The translations under genes were made by a program, and so were the position numbers. A DNA stretch of 64,000 bases from Paludibacter sp. UBA6032 (lineage in GTDB: Bacteria > Bacteroidota > Bacteroidia > Bacteroidales > Paludibacteraceae): positions 136,693 through 200,692 of the forward strand of contig DIZI01000022.1 of assembly GCA_002427885.1 (NCBI GenBank), read 5' to 3'. Position 1 is the stretch's first letter. Each line of letters opens with the position of its first letter. Positions 17,827 through 27,052 of this stretch are shown piece after piece. Below the pieces are notes generated by a model. The model searched no databases and was not told where the DNA came from. It saw only the letters and a list, made by a program, of their open reading frames with translations.

Positions 17827-19224
17827 ATGAAAAAAATACTTATATCTTTATTTTGCTTTCTAGCATTCAGTGCATCAGCCCAATGGGCTTTTCATTTACC
17901 GGCTATTATCAGTAACCACGCAGTATTTCAGCAATCGGCTGATGTTAAACTTTGGGGTTGGGCTCAAAGTAAAAGCACCGTAAAAATAAGCTGTAGTTGG
18001 AATCCTACAGATACTGTGAAGGCTGAACCCCGTAAAGACTGGACATGGGATGCCATGATAAAAACGCCAAAAGCGGGTGGTCCATACACAATTACGTTTA
18101 TAAGCAGTACGCAAAAAGTCGTAATAAACGATATCTTAATCGGTGAAGTCTGGCTTTGCTCTGGCCAGTCGAACATGGAATATGCATTCAACTGGGAACA
18201 AGGAGTGCTCGATGCCGGCGACGAAGTAGCAAATTCGGCTAACAATCAGCTACGTTTTTTCCAGCTTTCTCACAAATACAGCAATTTCCCGGTTGAAAAC
18301 TCTGACGGAGAATGGAAAATCAGTTCGTCTGAGACTACACCTTCGATGAGCATTGCCGGATATTTCTTTGGAAAAAAATTAAATCAGACACTAAAAGTAC
18401 CAGTAGGGTTGATTGCTTCCTATTGGGGCGGAACAAGTGTACAAAACTGGACTCCTTCGGAAATTTATCAAAAATATCCCGAACTAAAAAAGGCTGCCGA
18501 TAATATATCTCCTGTGAACTGGGCACCGATGGCACCTTCAGTACTTTATAATTCCATGATTTATCCTTTGATCAATTATCGTATTGCCGGAACAATATGG
18601 TATCAGGGAGAAGGTAATACTGAGCATCCTGAAGTTTACGGTAAGTTGTTTGAAGCATTAATCACAGGTTGGAGACAGGTTTTCAAAAATGAATTTCCTT
18701 TTTACTTTGTGCAAATTGCTCCATGGAAAGGTTATTGGGCTAACAGTGGGGCAATGCTTCGCGAACAACAGGAATCTGCATTGAAATTGCCAAAAACAGG
18801 CATGGTAGTGGTTGGCGACTTAGTTGATGATATAACCAATATCCATCCGAAAATTAAAAAAGAAGTTGGAATGCGATTGGTAAATATGGCACTGAAAGAA
18901 CAATATGGAATTAATAATTTACAACCTTATTTTCCCCATTTTGCAGGCTTTTCAGTAAAAAAGAACAAAGCAAACATTACAGTGACTTCAATTGGAAAAT
19001 TAAATTGCAAAGATAAGATTATAAACTGCTTCCAACTGGTTGGTGAAGACAAAATTTTTTATACGGCAACTGCAGTTATTGAGAAAAACGGATCGATAAC
19101 TTTGACAAGTAAATCAGTTCTGTCACCTGTAGCCATCCGTTATTGTTTTACAAATGACGGAATGCCAAATCTTTTCGATGTAAATGGATTACCATTAGTT
19201 CCTTTCCGGACTGACAATTGGTAA
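17827..19224 (+). CDS. SGNH-type carbohydrate O-acetylesterase (sialate O-acetylesterase-like)
   Basis: Secreted esterase of 465 residues with signal peptide (FLAFSASAQ). It has the sialate-O-acetylesterase/SGNH signatures: LCSGQSNMEYAF with presumed nucleophile S115, the oxyanion segment ASYWGGTSVQNW, GTIWYQGEGNTEHP, and a catalytic histidine, H340, in NIHPKIKKEVGMRL. No sialidase or sialic acid gene is nearby. Set between two GH26 mannanases, it more likely removes acetyl groups from acetylated mannan or glucomannan. Genes with this fold are often automatically labelled sialate esterases. The following GH26 gene begins 3 bases after its stop, which suggests tight translational coupling. Confidence 0.85.
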   Translation: MKKILISLFCFLAFSASAQWAFHLPAIISNHAVFQQSADVKLWGWAQSKSTVKISCSWNPTDTVKAEPRKDWTWDAMIKTPKAGGPYTITFISSTQKVVINDILIGEVWLCSGQSNMEYAFNWEQGVLDAGDEVANSANNQLRFFQLSHKYSNFPVENSDGEWKISSSETTPSMSIAGYFFGKKLNQTLKVPVGLIASYWGGTSVQNWTPSEIYQKYPELKKAADNISPVNWAPMAPSVLYNSMIYPLINYRIAGTIWYQGEGNTEHPEVYGKLFEALITGWRQVFKNEFPFYFVQIAPWKGYWANSGAMLREQQESALKLPKTGMVVVGDLVDDITNIHPKIKKEVGMRLVNMALKEQYGINNLQPYFPHFAGFSVKKNKANITVTSIGKLNCKDKIINCFQLVGEDKIFYTATAVIEKNGSITLTSKSVLSPVAIRYCFTNDGMPNLFDVNGLPLVPFRTDNW

Positions 19225-19227
19225 GTT

Positions 19228-20364
19228 ATGAAAAGGATGTCATACAACTCAATCAAACTGCTGATTCTTTTTTTGATTATTGCAAGTTCAGCATTAGGTA
19301 TTAATCCGGTTGATGGGAAAGCTACGCCGGAAACAAAAGCTCTTTTTGCAAACCTGAAAGAGATTCAGGAAAGTAAAATTCTTGTTGGCCAGCATGATGC
19401 AACTATGTATGGACATACATGGTCGGGCGATGAAAATCGTTCGGACATGAAAGATGTTTGCGGTTCGCATCCGGCTTTGATTGGTTTTGATTTTGCTTTG
19501 ATCACTAATAAGCCATCAGCCATGACTAAAAACAGGTCAGAATTTCTGCTTCGTCGAATGATTGAAACCTATAATCGTGGCGGCGTTGTAACCATGTGCT
19601 GGCATACCGACAATCCATTTAATCGCGAAACGGCCTGGGTGGATACCACTAAAGCGGTTGTAAATACAGTGAAGGAATTACTTCCGGGTAGAAAAGCGCA
19701 TGAAGTGTACAAAAATAAATTGAAGCAAATTGCCGGAATGGCAAAAAAGACTATAGGTGCAGATGGCAAATTAGTTCCAATTATTTTCCGTCCGTTCCAT
19801 GAAATGGAAGGTGGTTGGTTCTGGTGGGGGCGTCCTTACCGTACTTCGGATGAATTTAAAATGTTATGGCAATTTACGGTTGAGTATTTGAGAGACAGTT
19901 TGCAGGTTCATAATTTCCTATATGCATTTTCCACCGATTGCAAATTTACAACACGTGAACAGTATTTGATTGATTATCCGGGTGATAACTATGTTGATGT
20001 ATTGGGAATGGATGATTACTGGGACTTCAGACCCGATGGTGCAAATAATCCGACTTTAGCAGGTGAGAAAATTAAAATTGTATCGGATTTAGCACATGAA
20101 AAGTATAAAATTGCAGCAATGACCGAAACAGGACTGGAATCGATAACAGATAGTACATGGTTTACAAAAAAACTGCTTCCGGTACTTCGTTACAAAGATG
20201 CTAAATTGGCTTATATAATGCTTTGGCGTAATGATAATCATATGGTACATCATTTTTATGGTCCATTTCCGGGACATAATTCGGTGAAGGATTTTCTGAA
20301 ATTTTACAATGATGACTACACCTTGTTTGAAAAAGATTTAAAAAATATTTATCAAAAAAAATGA
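19228..20364 (+). CDS. GH26 beta-mannanase (single domain)
   Basis: 378-residue exported GH26 enzyme with signal peptide (LLILFLIIASSALG) and no added binding module. The catalytic pair is complete: acid/base E192 in FRPFHEMEGGWFWWG and nucleophile E300 in AAMTETG. The DVLGMDDYW segment and the GQHDATMYGHTW opening are typical of the Bacteroidota mannan-PUL GH26 enzymes that act in the periplasm or release mannobiose. No lipobox is obvious, so a periplasmic role is plausible. Its stop overlaps the start of the GH3 gene (ATGA). Confidence 0.93.
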   Translation: MKRMSYNSIKLLILFLIIASSALGINPVDGKATPETKALFANLKEIQESKILVGQHDATMYGHTWSGDENRSDMKDVCGSHPALIGFDFALITNKPSAMTKNRSEFLLRRMIETYNRGGVVTMCWHTDNPFNRETAWVDTTKAVVNTVKELLPGRKAHEVYKNKLKQIAGMAKKTIGADGKLVPIIFRPFHEMEGGWFWWGRPYRTSDEFKMLWQFTVEYLRDSLQVHNFLYAFSTDCKFTTREQYLIDYPGDNYVDVLGMDDYWDFRPDGANNPTLAGEKIKIVSDLAHEKYKIAAMTETGLESITDSTWFTKKLLPVLRYKDAKLAYIMLWRNDNHMVHHFYGPFPGHNSVKDFLKFYNDDYTLFEKDLKNIYQKK

Positions 20365-22631
20365 ATTCGAAAATACGATATATTATTCTGTTACAGACCC
20401 TGACATTATTGGTTTGCATTCCGCTGTTTGCGCAACAAAATGATAAGGTGGAAACGTTACTGAAACAAATGACTCTCGAAGAAAAAGTGGGTCAAATGGC
20501 GCAAGTAACTGTTGATTCTTTAATGGACATTAATACGTGGCAATTAAAAGATTCAATGTTGCAAAAAGGAATTGTGGATTATAAAATCGGGTCAGTACTA
20601 AATACCTGGGACAATGTGGCTCACAGCAAAGAGGATTGGTGTGCATTGGTAAAAAAACTGCAAAGCTTTACTAAAAAAACACGTCTCAAAATTCCTTTGA
20701 TTTACGGAGTAGATGCTATTCATGGTGCAACTTATACCGAAAAAGCAACTTTGTTTCCACAAGAAATTGCCATGGCAGCGACGTTTAACCGCAGTTTGGT
20801 GCATCGCGGAGCCGAAATTTGTGCTTACGAAACCCGTACCGGATCATTGCCCTGGACTTTTTCACCTGTACTCGATTTAGGAATTGATGCCCGTTGGCCA
20901 CGTTTGTGGGAAACTTTTGGCGAAGATCCATACCTGGCTTCAGCTATGGCAACCGAGATGACCAAAGGTTATCAGGGAACAGATGCAAACAATATTGATA
21001 AATATCATGTGGCTGCTTGTGCCAAGCATTATTTGGGTTATTCGGTACCGGTATCCGGGAAAGACCGTACGCCTGCCATAATTTCCGAAAACGTATTGCG
21101 TGAGTATCATTTGCCATCGTTTCAGGCGGCTGTTGAAGCAGGTATTAGTTCAGTTATGGTAAATTCCAGTTTGATTAATGGAATTCCCGTACATTCAAGC
21201 CATTATTTGCTGACTGATTTACTGAAAAAGGAATTAGGATTTAAAGGTGTGGTTGTTACTGATTGGATGGACATTGAAAATCTTTACAAGCGGGACCATT
21301 TGGCCGTTTCTTCAAAAGATGCTGTACGTTTAGCCGTCAATGCCGGAATTGATGTGGCGATGATACCCTATAATTTCAGGTTTTGTGATAATCTTATTGC
21401 ATTAGTGAAAGAAGGTGCCGTACCCATGACACGTATCGATGATGCAGTTCGCCGGATTTTAGAAATGAAAATGAAGTTGAACCTTTTCAATCAACCGTTT
21501 GATAAAACGGAAGATTATCCGCTTTTCGGATCAAAAGAATTTGAACAAGCCTCCTACAAAGCAGCTTCTGAAGCCATTACTTTATTAAAAAACAAAAACA
21601 ATATTCTGCCTCTTGCTAAAAATAAAAAAGTGTTGGTTTGCGGCCCGAATGCCAACTCCATGCGAACCCTCGATGGTGGCTGGTCGTATTCGTGGCAAGG
21701 TGATAAAACAGAAAAATTCACTGAACAGTACAATACCATACTTAAAGCAATTCAAAATGAAATTGGCAAAAATAATGTAAGTTATGTTTCGGGAGTTTCA
21801 TATGTTGAAGGTGGAAAGTATTGGGAAGAAAAAGAAACCGGCATTCAAGAAGCAGTAGTTAAAGCAAGCGATGTAGATTATGTTGTTTTGTGTCTGGGTG
21901 AAAACAGTTACACCGAAAAAACCGGTGACTTGCAGGATTTATCCTTGTCCGATTTGCAAATAAAACTGGCAACGGATTTAGCAGCTACCGGTAAACCTGT
22001 AATTTTGGTATTGAACGAAGGTCGTCCCCGCATTATCAGCAAGTTCGAAGCCAACATGGCAGCTACGGTTTTAGTTTATTTGCCCGGTAATTTTGGTGGA
22101 GATGCGTTGGCTGACATTTTGTTTGGAGATGTAAATCCCAGCGGTAAATTGCCCGTCACTTATCCCCGTTATTCGAATTCGCTCATCAATTATTGGCACA
22201 AGTATTCCGAAGAACAAGACAAAGCCGAAGGCATGTACAACTATGAATCGGATTATTCACCACAATATGAATTTGGATCAGGATTAAGCTATACAACCTT
22301 TAAATACAGCGACTTGAAATTCTCTAAAAATGAAATTACGGCAAATGAAAATCTTCAGGTTTCAGTAACAGTAACTAATACAGGAAAAGTGGCCGGAAAA
22401 GAAGCTGTCTTACTTTATTTATCTGATTTGTACGCTTCTTTGGCACCAGATATGAAGAGATTGAAAGGCTTTGATAAAATCAATTTACAGCCAGGAGAAT
22501 CGAAAACGGTTGAATTCACTTTGACGAAAAAAGAGTTATCGTTTGTCAATATTGACAATAAAACAATAGCCGAACCGGGAGAATTTGAAGTGAAAATTGG
22601 GGATCAGAAAGCACGTTTTATGTTGAAATAA
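20361..22631 (+). CDS. GH3 beta-glucosidase/beta-glycosidase with fibronectin III-like C-terminus
   Basis: Exo-acting periplasmic glycosidase of 756 residues that would release terminal glucose (or mannose) from the non-reducing end of oligosaccharides. A signal peptide (IPLFAQQ) is followed by the GH3 barrel with the KVGQM start, ARWPRLWETFGEDPYLA, KHYLGYSVPVSGKDR and the nucleophile D301 in VVVTDWMDIENL. The second sheet domain and the fibronectin III-like tail (LQPGESKTVEFTLT) complete the usual architecture. The start codon overlaps the stop of the upstream GH26 gene by four bases. In a glucomannan locus it probably removes beta-glucosyl ends, but specificity is not readable. Confidence 0.93.
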   Translation: MNSKIRYIILLQTLTLLVCIPLFAQQNDKVETLLKQMTLEEKVGQMAQVTVDSLMDINTWQLKDSMLQKGIVDYKIGSVLNTWDNVAHSKEDWCALVKKLQSFTKKTRLKIPLIYGVDAIHGATYTEKATLFPQEIAMAATFNRSLVHRGAEICAYETRTGSLPWTFSPVLDLGIDARWPRLWETFGEDPYLASAMATEMTKGYQGTDANNIDKYHVAACAKHYLGYSVPVSGKDRTPAIISENVLREYHLPSFQAAVEAGISSVMVNSSLINGIPVHSSHYLLTDLLKKELGFKGVVVTDWMDIENLYKRDHLAVSSKDAVRLAVNAGIDVAMIPYNFRFCDNLIALVKEGAVPMTRIDDAVRRILEMKMKLNLFNQPFDKTEDYPLFGSKEFEQASYKAASEAITLLKNKNNILPLAKNKKVLVCGPNANSMRTLDGGWSYSWQGDKTEKFTEQYNTILKAIQNEIGKNNVSYVSGVSYVEGGKYWEEKETGIQEAVVKASDVDYVVLCLGENSYTEKTGDLQDLSLSDLQIKLATDLAATGKPVILVLNEGRPRIISKFEANMAATVLVYLPGNFGGDALADILFGDVNPSGKLPVTYPRYSNSLINYWHKYSEEQDKAEGMYNYESDYSPQYEFGSGLSYTTFKYSDLKFSKNEITANENLQVSVTVTNTGKVAGKEAVLLYLSDLYASLAPDMKRLKGFDKINLQPGESKTVEFTLTKKELSFVNIDNKTIAEPGEFEVKIGDQKARFMLK

Positions 22632-22636
22632 TAAAC

Positions 22637-22770
22637 GACCCCTAACCCCTGAAGGGGAATTAAAATACATTTTTATATTAAAAAAGGAAAGATGATAATA
22701 TTCAAAAACATACATAATAAAAGTAACTCAGTTCCCCTCCCGATAGCTATCGGGAAGGGGTTAGGGGTTC
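22637..22770. repeat. Palindromic repeat pair spanning the start of the GH5-GH26 gene
   Basis: ACCCCTAACCCCT (22638-22650) and its perfect inverted copy AGGGGTTAGGGGT (22756-22768) flank 105 bases. The right half also holds the exact 18-bp palindrome TCCCGATAGCTATCGGGA (22738-22755), flanked by CCCC and GGGG, and the left half a CCCCTGAAGGGG hairpin. This looks like a small non-coding mobile or REP/MITE-like repeat. The start codon of the next gene (22692) lies inside it, and the right half is translated. Confidence 0.75.
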
Positions 22771-25091
22771 TTTTTTTACTTCTAATTACTATGAGCTGTT
22801 TTGCAAATACCACCAATCGTTTTGCCCATGTAAAAGAAAATCAGTTCGTTGTAAATGACAAACCGTATTATTTTATCGGAACTAATTTCTGGTACGGTGC
22901 TATTTTGGGTTCTGTAGGTGAAGGAGGCAATCGTGATCGTTTGATTCGGGAACTGAATTTTTTGAAAACAAATGGAATTGACAACCTCCGTGTGCTTATT
23001 GGTGCCGATGGCGAAAATGGTGTTGCTTCAAAAGTAGAACCGACTTTGCAGATAAAACCAGGAGTGTATAACGATTCCATATTTGACGGTCTTGATTTTT
23101 TACTGGCCGAAATGGACAAACGCGACATGAAAGCGGTGCTTTTTTTTACTAATTCATGGGAATGGTCGGGTGGTTACAGCCAGTATCTAAACTGGGCAGG
23201 TAAAGGCAAAAACCCCATTCCGTCGGTGGATGGTTGGCCTGCATACATGGATTATGTAAAACAATATGCCGGATGTGACGAATGTCGCCAAATGCTGAAA
23301 AACCATATCAAACATGTTGTTTCGCGTACCAACCGTTACACGAAGAAAAAATATACCGACGATCCTGCTATTTTCTCGTGGCAAATTGGTAACGAGCCCC
23401 GTGCTTTTTCGGATGCTAACAAACCGTTTTTTGTAGCGTGGTTGAAAGATATTTCGGCTTATATCAAATCGTTGGACAAAAATCACATGGTGAGTATTGG
23501 TTCCGAAGGACAATGGGGTTGCGAAAAGGATATGGCTCTCTTTGAAAAAATTCACGCCGATAAAAATATTGATTACCTCACCATGCATATCTGGCCGAAA
23601 AACTGGAGTTGGTTGGATGTAAAAAATATGCCGAGAACATTACAAAAATCAATTGACAGCACGGCTGTTTATATGAATAATCATATGGCCATTGCCCGCA
23701 AGTTAGCCAAGCCGGTTGTGTTGGAAGAATTTGGATTCCCGCGCGATCATCATGAATATAACCTGAAAGATTCAACCTCGTTGCGCGATGCATATTACAC
23801 TTCGGTTTTCAAGAAAATTCTCGTTTCATCAAAACAGAATGATGTACTGGCTGGCTGTAATTTCTGGGCTTGGGGTGGATTTGGTCGTCCGCAGGGACAA
23901 CATATCTTTTGGCAAAAAGGCGACGATTACCTCGGCGATCCGGCTCAGGAAGAGCAAGGTTTAAATTCGGTATTCAATACGGATGCTACTCTGAAAATAA
24001 TAAAGAATTATTCGGACAGAATCAATGGAAAAATAACGCTGGTGGATGAAAATGCCACCGCCAAAACCCGTGCGCTATTTATGAACATGAAAAACAGCCT
24101 TGGCAAAGGCATAATGATTGCTCATCAGGACGATGCGGCTTATGGTCACGATTGGTACGGAAAACAGGGGGCATCGGATGTAAAAGCAGTTACGGGCGAT
24201 TATCCTGCCGTGACGGGTTGGGAACTTGGGCACTTAGAAATTGGTTCGCCCTACAATCTCGATTCTGTTTATTTTACAGACATGAAACGCCTGATTCTTG
24301 AAGTGTACAAACGTGGTGCTATAAACACAATCAGCTGGCACGGCGATAATATTGCTACCGGCAAAACTGCCTGGGATTGTGCTCAGGATACGGTGGTGAA
24401 AAGCATTTTATCCGGCGGAAGCAATCATACTAAATTTTTGGTGTATCTCGACCGGTTGGCTTCCTTTTTCCATGATTTGAAAGATGAAAACGGAGAACCG
24501 ATTCCGGTCATTTTCCGCATGTTTCACGAGCATACCGGCAGCTGGTTTTGGTGGGGAGCCAAACAATGTACGCCCGAGGAATACAACGAACTTTATAGAA
24601 TGACGGTGAAATATTTACGTGACACCAAGCAGGTTCATAATCTATTATATGCTTTTTCACCTGCCGATGTAGCTACCGAAAAGGAATACCTGCAACGTTA
24701 TCCGGGTGACGAATGGGTGGATATTGTTGGTTTTGATACCTACGCATTTGGTACTGAACAGAAAGACTTAGATGTATACAAACAGAAAATGACTGTGGGT
24801 TTGTCAATCGTCACAAAATATGCTGCTAAAACCGGGAAAATTCCGGTTATGGCCGAAACCGGAATGGAAGGTATCAAGCTAACTGATTATTTTACAAAGG
24901 TTTTGTTGCCAATCATTCAACCATATAAAATTAGTTACGTTTTGTTTTGGCGAAATGCGTTCAACAAACCAACCCATTTTTATGTACCTTATCCCGGACA
25001 TCCTTCGGCTGATGACTTTAAAAAATTTACCGAAACACCTGGAATACTTTTAAATAAAGAAATTTCGCCCATGTATGTTTCTGAGAAATAG
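22692..25091 (+). CDS. Double mannanase: GH5 (subfamily 7-like) fused to GH26
   Basis: 799-residue exported enzyme with two complete catalytic domains. Residues about 42-440 are a GH5_7-like mannanase (KPYYFIGTNFWYG, acid/base E235 in WQIGNEPRAF, nucleophile E346 in VLEEFGFPRD). Residues about 450-790 are GH26 (IAHQDDAAYGHDWYG, acid/base E613 in FRMFHEHTGSWFWWG, nucleophile E722 in VMAETG). All four glutamates are present. The N-terminus is odd: residues 14-26 (VPLPIAIGKGLGV) are encoded by a palindromic repeat, followed by the hydrophobic core LFLLLITM and CFANT. The ATG at residue 34 would leave no signal peptide, so 22692 is kept. Confidence 0.92.
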   Translation: MIIFKNIHNKSNSVPLPIAIGKGLGVLFLLLITMSCFANTTNRFAHVKENQFVVNDKPYYFIGTNFWYGAILGSVGEGGNRDRLIRELNFLKTNGIDNLRVLIGADGENGVASKVEPTLQIKPGVYNDSIFDGLDFLLAEMDKRDMKAVLFFTNSWEWSGGYSQYLNWAGKGKNPIPSVDGWPAYMDYVKQYAGCDECRQMLKNHIKHVVSRTNRYTKKKYTDDPAIFSWQIGNEPRAFSDANKPFFVAWLKDISAYIKSLDKNHMVSIGSEGQWGCEKDMALFEKIHADKNIDYLTMHIWPKNWSWLDVKNMPRTLQKSIDSTAVYMNNHMAIARKLAKPVVLEEFGFPRDHHEYNLKDSTSLRDAYYTSVFKKILVSSKQNDVLAGCNFWAWGGFGRPQGQHIFWQKGDDYLGDPAQEEQGLNSVFNTDATLKIIKNYSDRINGKITLVDENATAKTRALFMNMKNSLGKGIMIAHQDDAAYGHDWYGKQGASDVKAVTGDYPAVTGWELGHLEIGSPYNLDSVYFTDMKRLILEVYKRGAINTISWHGDNIATGKTAWDCAQDTVVKSILSGGSNHTKFLVYLDRLASFFHDLKDENGEPIPVIFRMFHEHTGSWFWWGAKQCTPEEYNELYRMTVKYLRDTKQVHNLLYAFSPADVATEKEYLQRYPGDEWVDIVGFDTYAFGTEQKDLDVYKQKMTVGLSIVTKYAAKTGKIPVMAETGMEGIKLTDYFTKVLLPIIQPYKISYVLFWRNAFNKPTHFYVPYPGHPSADDFKKFTETPGILLNKEISPMYVSEK

Positions 25092-25128
25092 ACATTAGAA
25101 TTTTAAACTACGAATACAACAAATAAAA

Positions 25129-27039
25129 ATGACACGTTTCACTCATAAAATTTATATTTCATTGTTCCTGCTATTGTGTAGTGTTGCTACTTCATTCGCT
25201 CAGGATGTGGTTGTAACGGTGAATGCCACCGATGGCAAGAAAACCGTATCACCTTTTATCTACGGTCGTAACGGCAGTTTTTCCAATTCGTTTGGAACGT
25301 CAGCATCCGCGGCAGATATTGCACTTGTTAAAGAGGCCGGAGTAAATTTAACGCGCGAAAACGGTGGAAATAATGCCACTAAATACAACTGGCGCAAGAA
25401 AATATCCAGTCATCCGGATTGGTACAACAATGTGTACGATCATGATTGGGATGCCATGTCTAAGAATATTACGGCTAATGTGCCTGATATGCAGGTAATG
25501 TGGGCATTCCAGCTGATAGGCAAAGTGGCTTCAAATAAAAATAACAACTTCAATGATTGGGGTTACAACCAGTCGCAATGGTGGAGCGGTTGTGCGCAAA
25601 ATCTGGCTGGTGGGGGAACGGTAAATGCCAGTGGTGGAAGCGTGGCAACGGTAAACGGCAATCCGGCGCTTTACACCATGGATTGGCCTGCCGATTCAAC
25701 TGCTGAAGTTTTAAACCATTGGTTCGGAGCCAAAGGAATTGGATTGAATACCAGTAATTTCCAATATTGGGACATGGATAATGAACCGGAAATATGGAGT
25801 GGAACGCACGATGATGTAATGCCAACACAGATCGCTGCAACAACTTTTATGGACAAATACTTTGCTGTAGCCAAAAAAGCACGCGCTTTGTTTCCCGGCA
25901 TTAAGCTGTGCGGACCTGTCACTGCCAACGAATGGCAATGGTACAAATGGAGTTCCGAGACGTTGAACATCAACGGAAAATATTATTGCTGGCTCGAATA
26001 CTTCCTGAAACGGGTGGCCGACGAACAAAAAGCTACCGGAATAAAATTGCTCGATGTGGTTGATATTCACTGGTATCCGGGAGAAACGGCTGATGCTGAT
26101 GTATTGCAGTTGCATCGTATTTTTTACGATAAAACCTATGTTTATCCGGGAGCAAACGGTGTTAAAACAATCAATGGCGGTTGGGACAATACACAAACTA
26201 AGGAATATATTTTTCAACGCATTAACGACTGGTTGACGCAGTATTTTGGGGCAAATAATGGCATTACCATCGGGTTGAGCGAATCGGGAATTAATTCATC
26301 GAATGCCAATGTAAACTCGGTGTTATATGCTTCGATGCTCGGGACATTTGCCAATAATGGTGTGGAACTCTACACTCCGTGGTCATGGAAAGTTGGAATG
26401 TGGGAAACCTTGCACTTGTTTAGCCGCTATGCCAAAAACAACAGCGTTACCAGCACATCGACATTGGAAAATTCGGTTTCAGGATATACTACCATATCGA
26501 ACAATGCCGATTCTATGACGGTGATTCTGGTCAATCGGGACCTGAGTTCAACCCATAAGGTAACGGTGAATTTATCCAACTTTTCGGTAGCTGACGGAAC
26601 TTACAACACATTGCAATTGGCATCGTTGCCTGCCACCGAAACTTTTGTTTCACATGCCAACAATGCATTGAAAAAAAACACGGTAACTGTTACGGGCAAT
26701 TCATTCAGCCTTGTTTTGCCGAATGTTTCTACTACAGCTATAATCCTGAAAGCAAACACTTCTGCCATTAAAAATCCACAAGCTTCAGCTACAGAGATTA
26801 AACTTTTTCCAAATCCTGCCAGGGAATGCCTGAACATTGCTTTCGGATTACAAACTCCGGCTCAGACGGATATTGCAGTTTATTCGCAGGTTGGAAAGCT
26901 TGTTGCATCAGTTCAGTATAATTATGATGGAAGTATGCCAATGAAAATAGATACAGAAAACTTAGATAACGGGCTTTATTTGTTGAAAATAAAAAATGGC
27001 AGCTTTACCGAGACAAAAGGATTTTGTGTTTTCAAATAG
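25129..27039 (+). CDS. GH44 endo-beta-1,4-glucanase with T9SS sorting domain
   Basis: 636-residue secreted enzyme with signal peptide (cleavage near SFAQ). The catalytic part (about residues 27-545) matches GH44: RNGSFSNSFGTSA, NLTRENGGNNATKYNW, the acid/base E219 in YWDMDNEPEIW, VVDIHWYPGE and the nucleophile E385 in IGLSESG, followed by the C-terminal beta domain. GH44 enzymes cut cellulose-type beta-1,4-glucan and some act on xyloglucan or mannan. The last 80 residues (556-636, IKLFPNPARECLNI ... LDNGLYLLKIKNG) form a T9SS type A sorting domain, so this enzyme leaves by T9SS while other PUL enzymes are lipoproteins. It probably attacks glucose-rich stretches of glucomannan. Confidence 0.88.
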   Translation: MTRFTHKIYISLFLLLCSVATSFAQDVVVTVNATDGKKTVSPFIYGRNGSFSNSFGTSASAADIALVKEAGVNLTRENGGNNATKYNWRKKISSHPDWYNNVYDHDWDAMSKNITANVPDMQVMWAFQLIGKVASNKNNNFNDWGYNQSQWWSGCAQNLAGGGTVNASGGSVATVNGNPALYTMDWPADSTAEVLNHWFGAKGIGLNTSNFQYWDMDNEPEIWSGTHDDVMPTQIAATTFMDKYFAVAKKARALFPGIKLCGPVTANEWQWYKWSSETLNINGKYYCWLEYFLKRVADEQKATGIKLLDVVDIHWYPGETADADVLQLHRIFYDKTYVYPGANGVKTINGGWDNTQTKEYIFQRINDWLTQYFGANNGITIGLSESGINSSNANVNSVLYASMLGTFANNGVELYTPWSWKVGMWETLHLFSRYAKNNSVTSTSTLENSVSGYTTISNNADSMTVILVNRDLSSTHKVTVNLSNFSVADGTYNTLQLASLPATETFVSHANNALKKNTVTVTGNSFSLVLPNVSTTAIILKANTSAIKNPQASATEIKLFPNPARECLNIAFGLQTPAQTDIAVYSQVGKLVASVQYNYDGSMPMKIDTENLDNGLYLLKIKNGSFTETKGFCVFK

Positions 27040-27052
27040 TAAATAGATTGAA

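Noticed and set aside
17827..19224. Sialic acid utilisation
   Set aside because: Only the esterase family name suggests it; no sialidase, sialic acid lyase or transporter is present.
25711..26217. 168-residue minus-strand open frame inside GH44
   Set aside because: Shadow of the GH44 gene; no recognisable protein features and the sense frame carries both catalytic glutamates.
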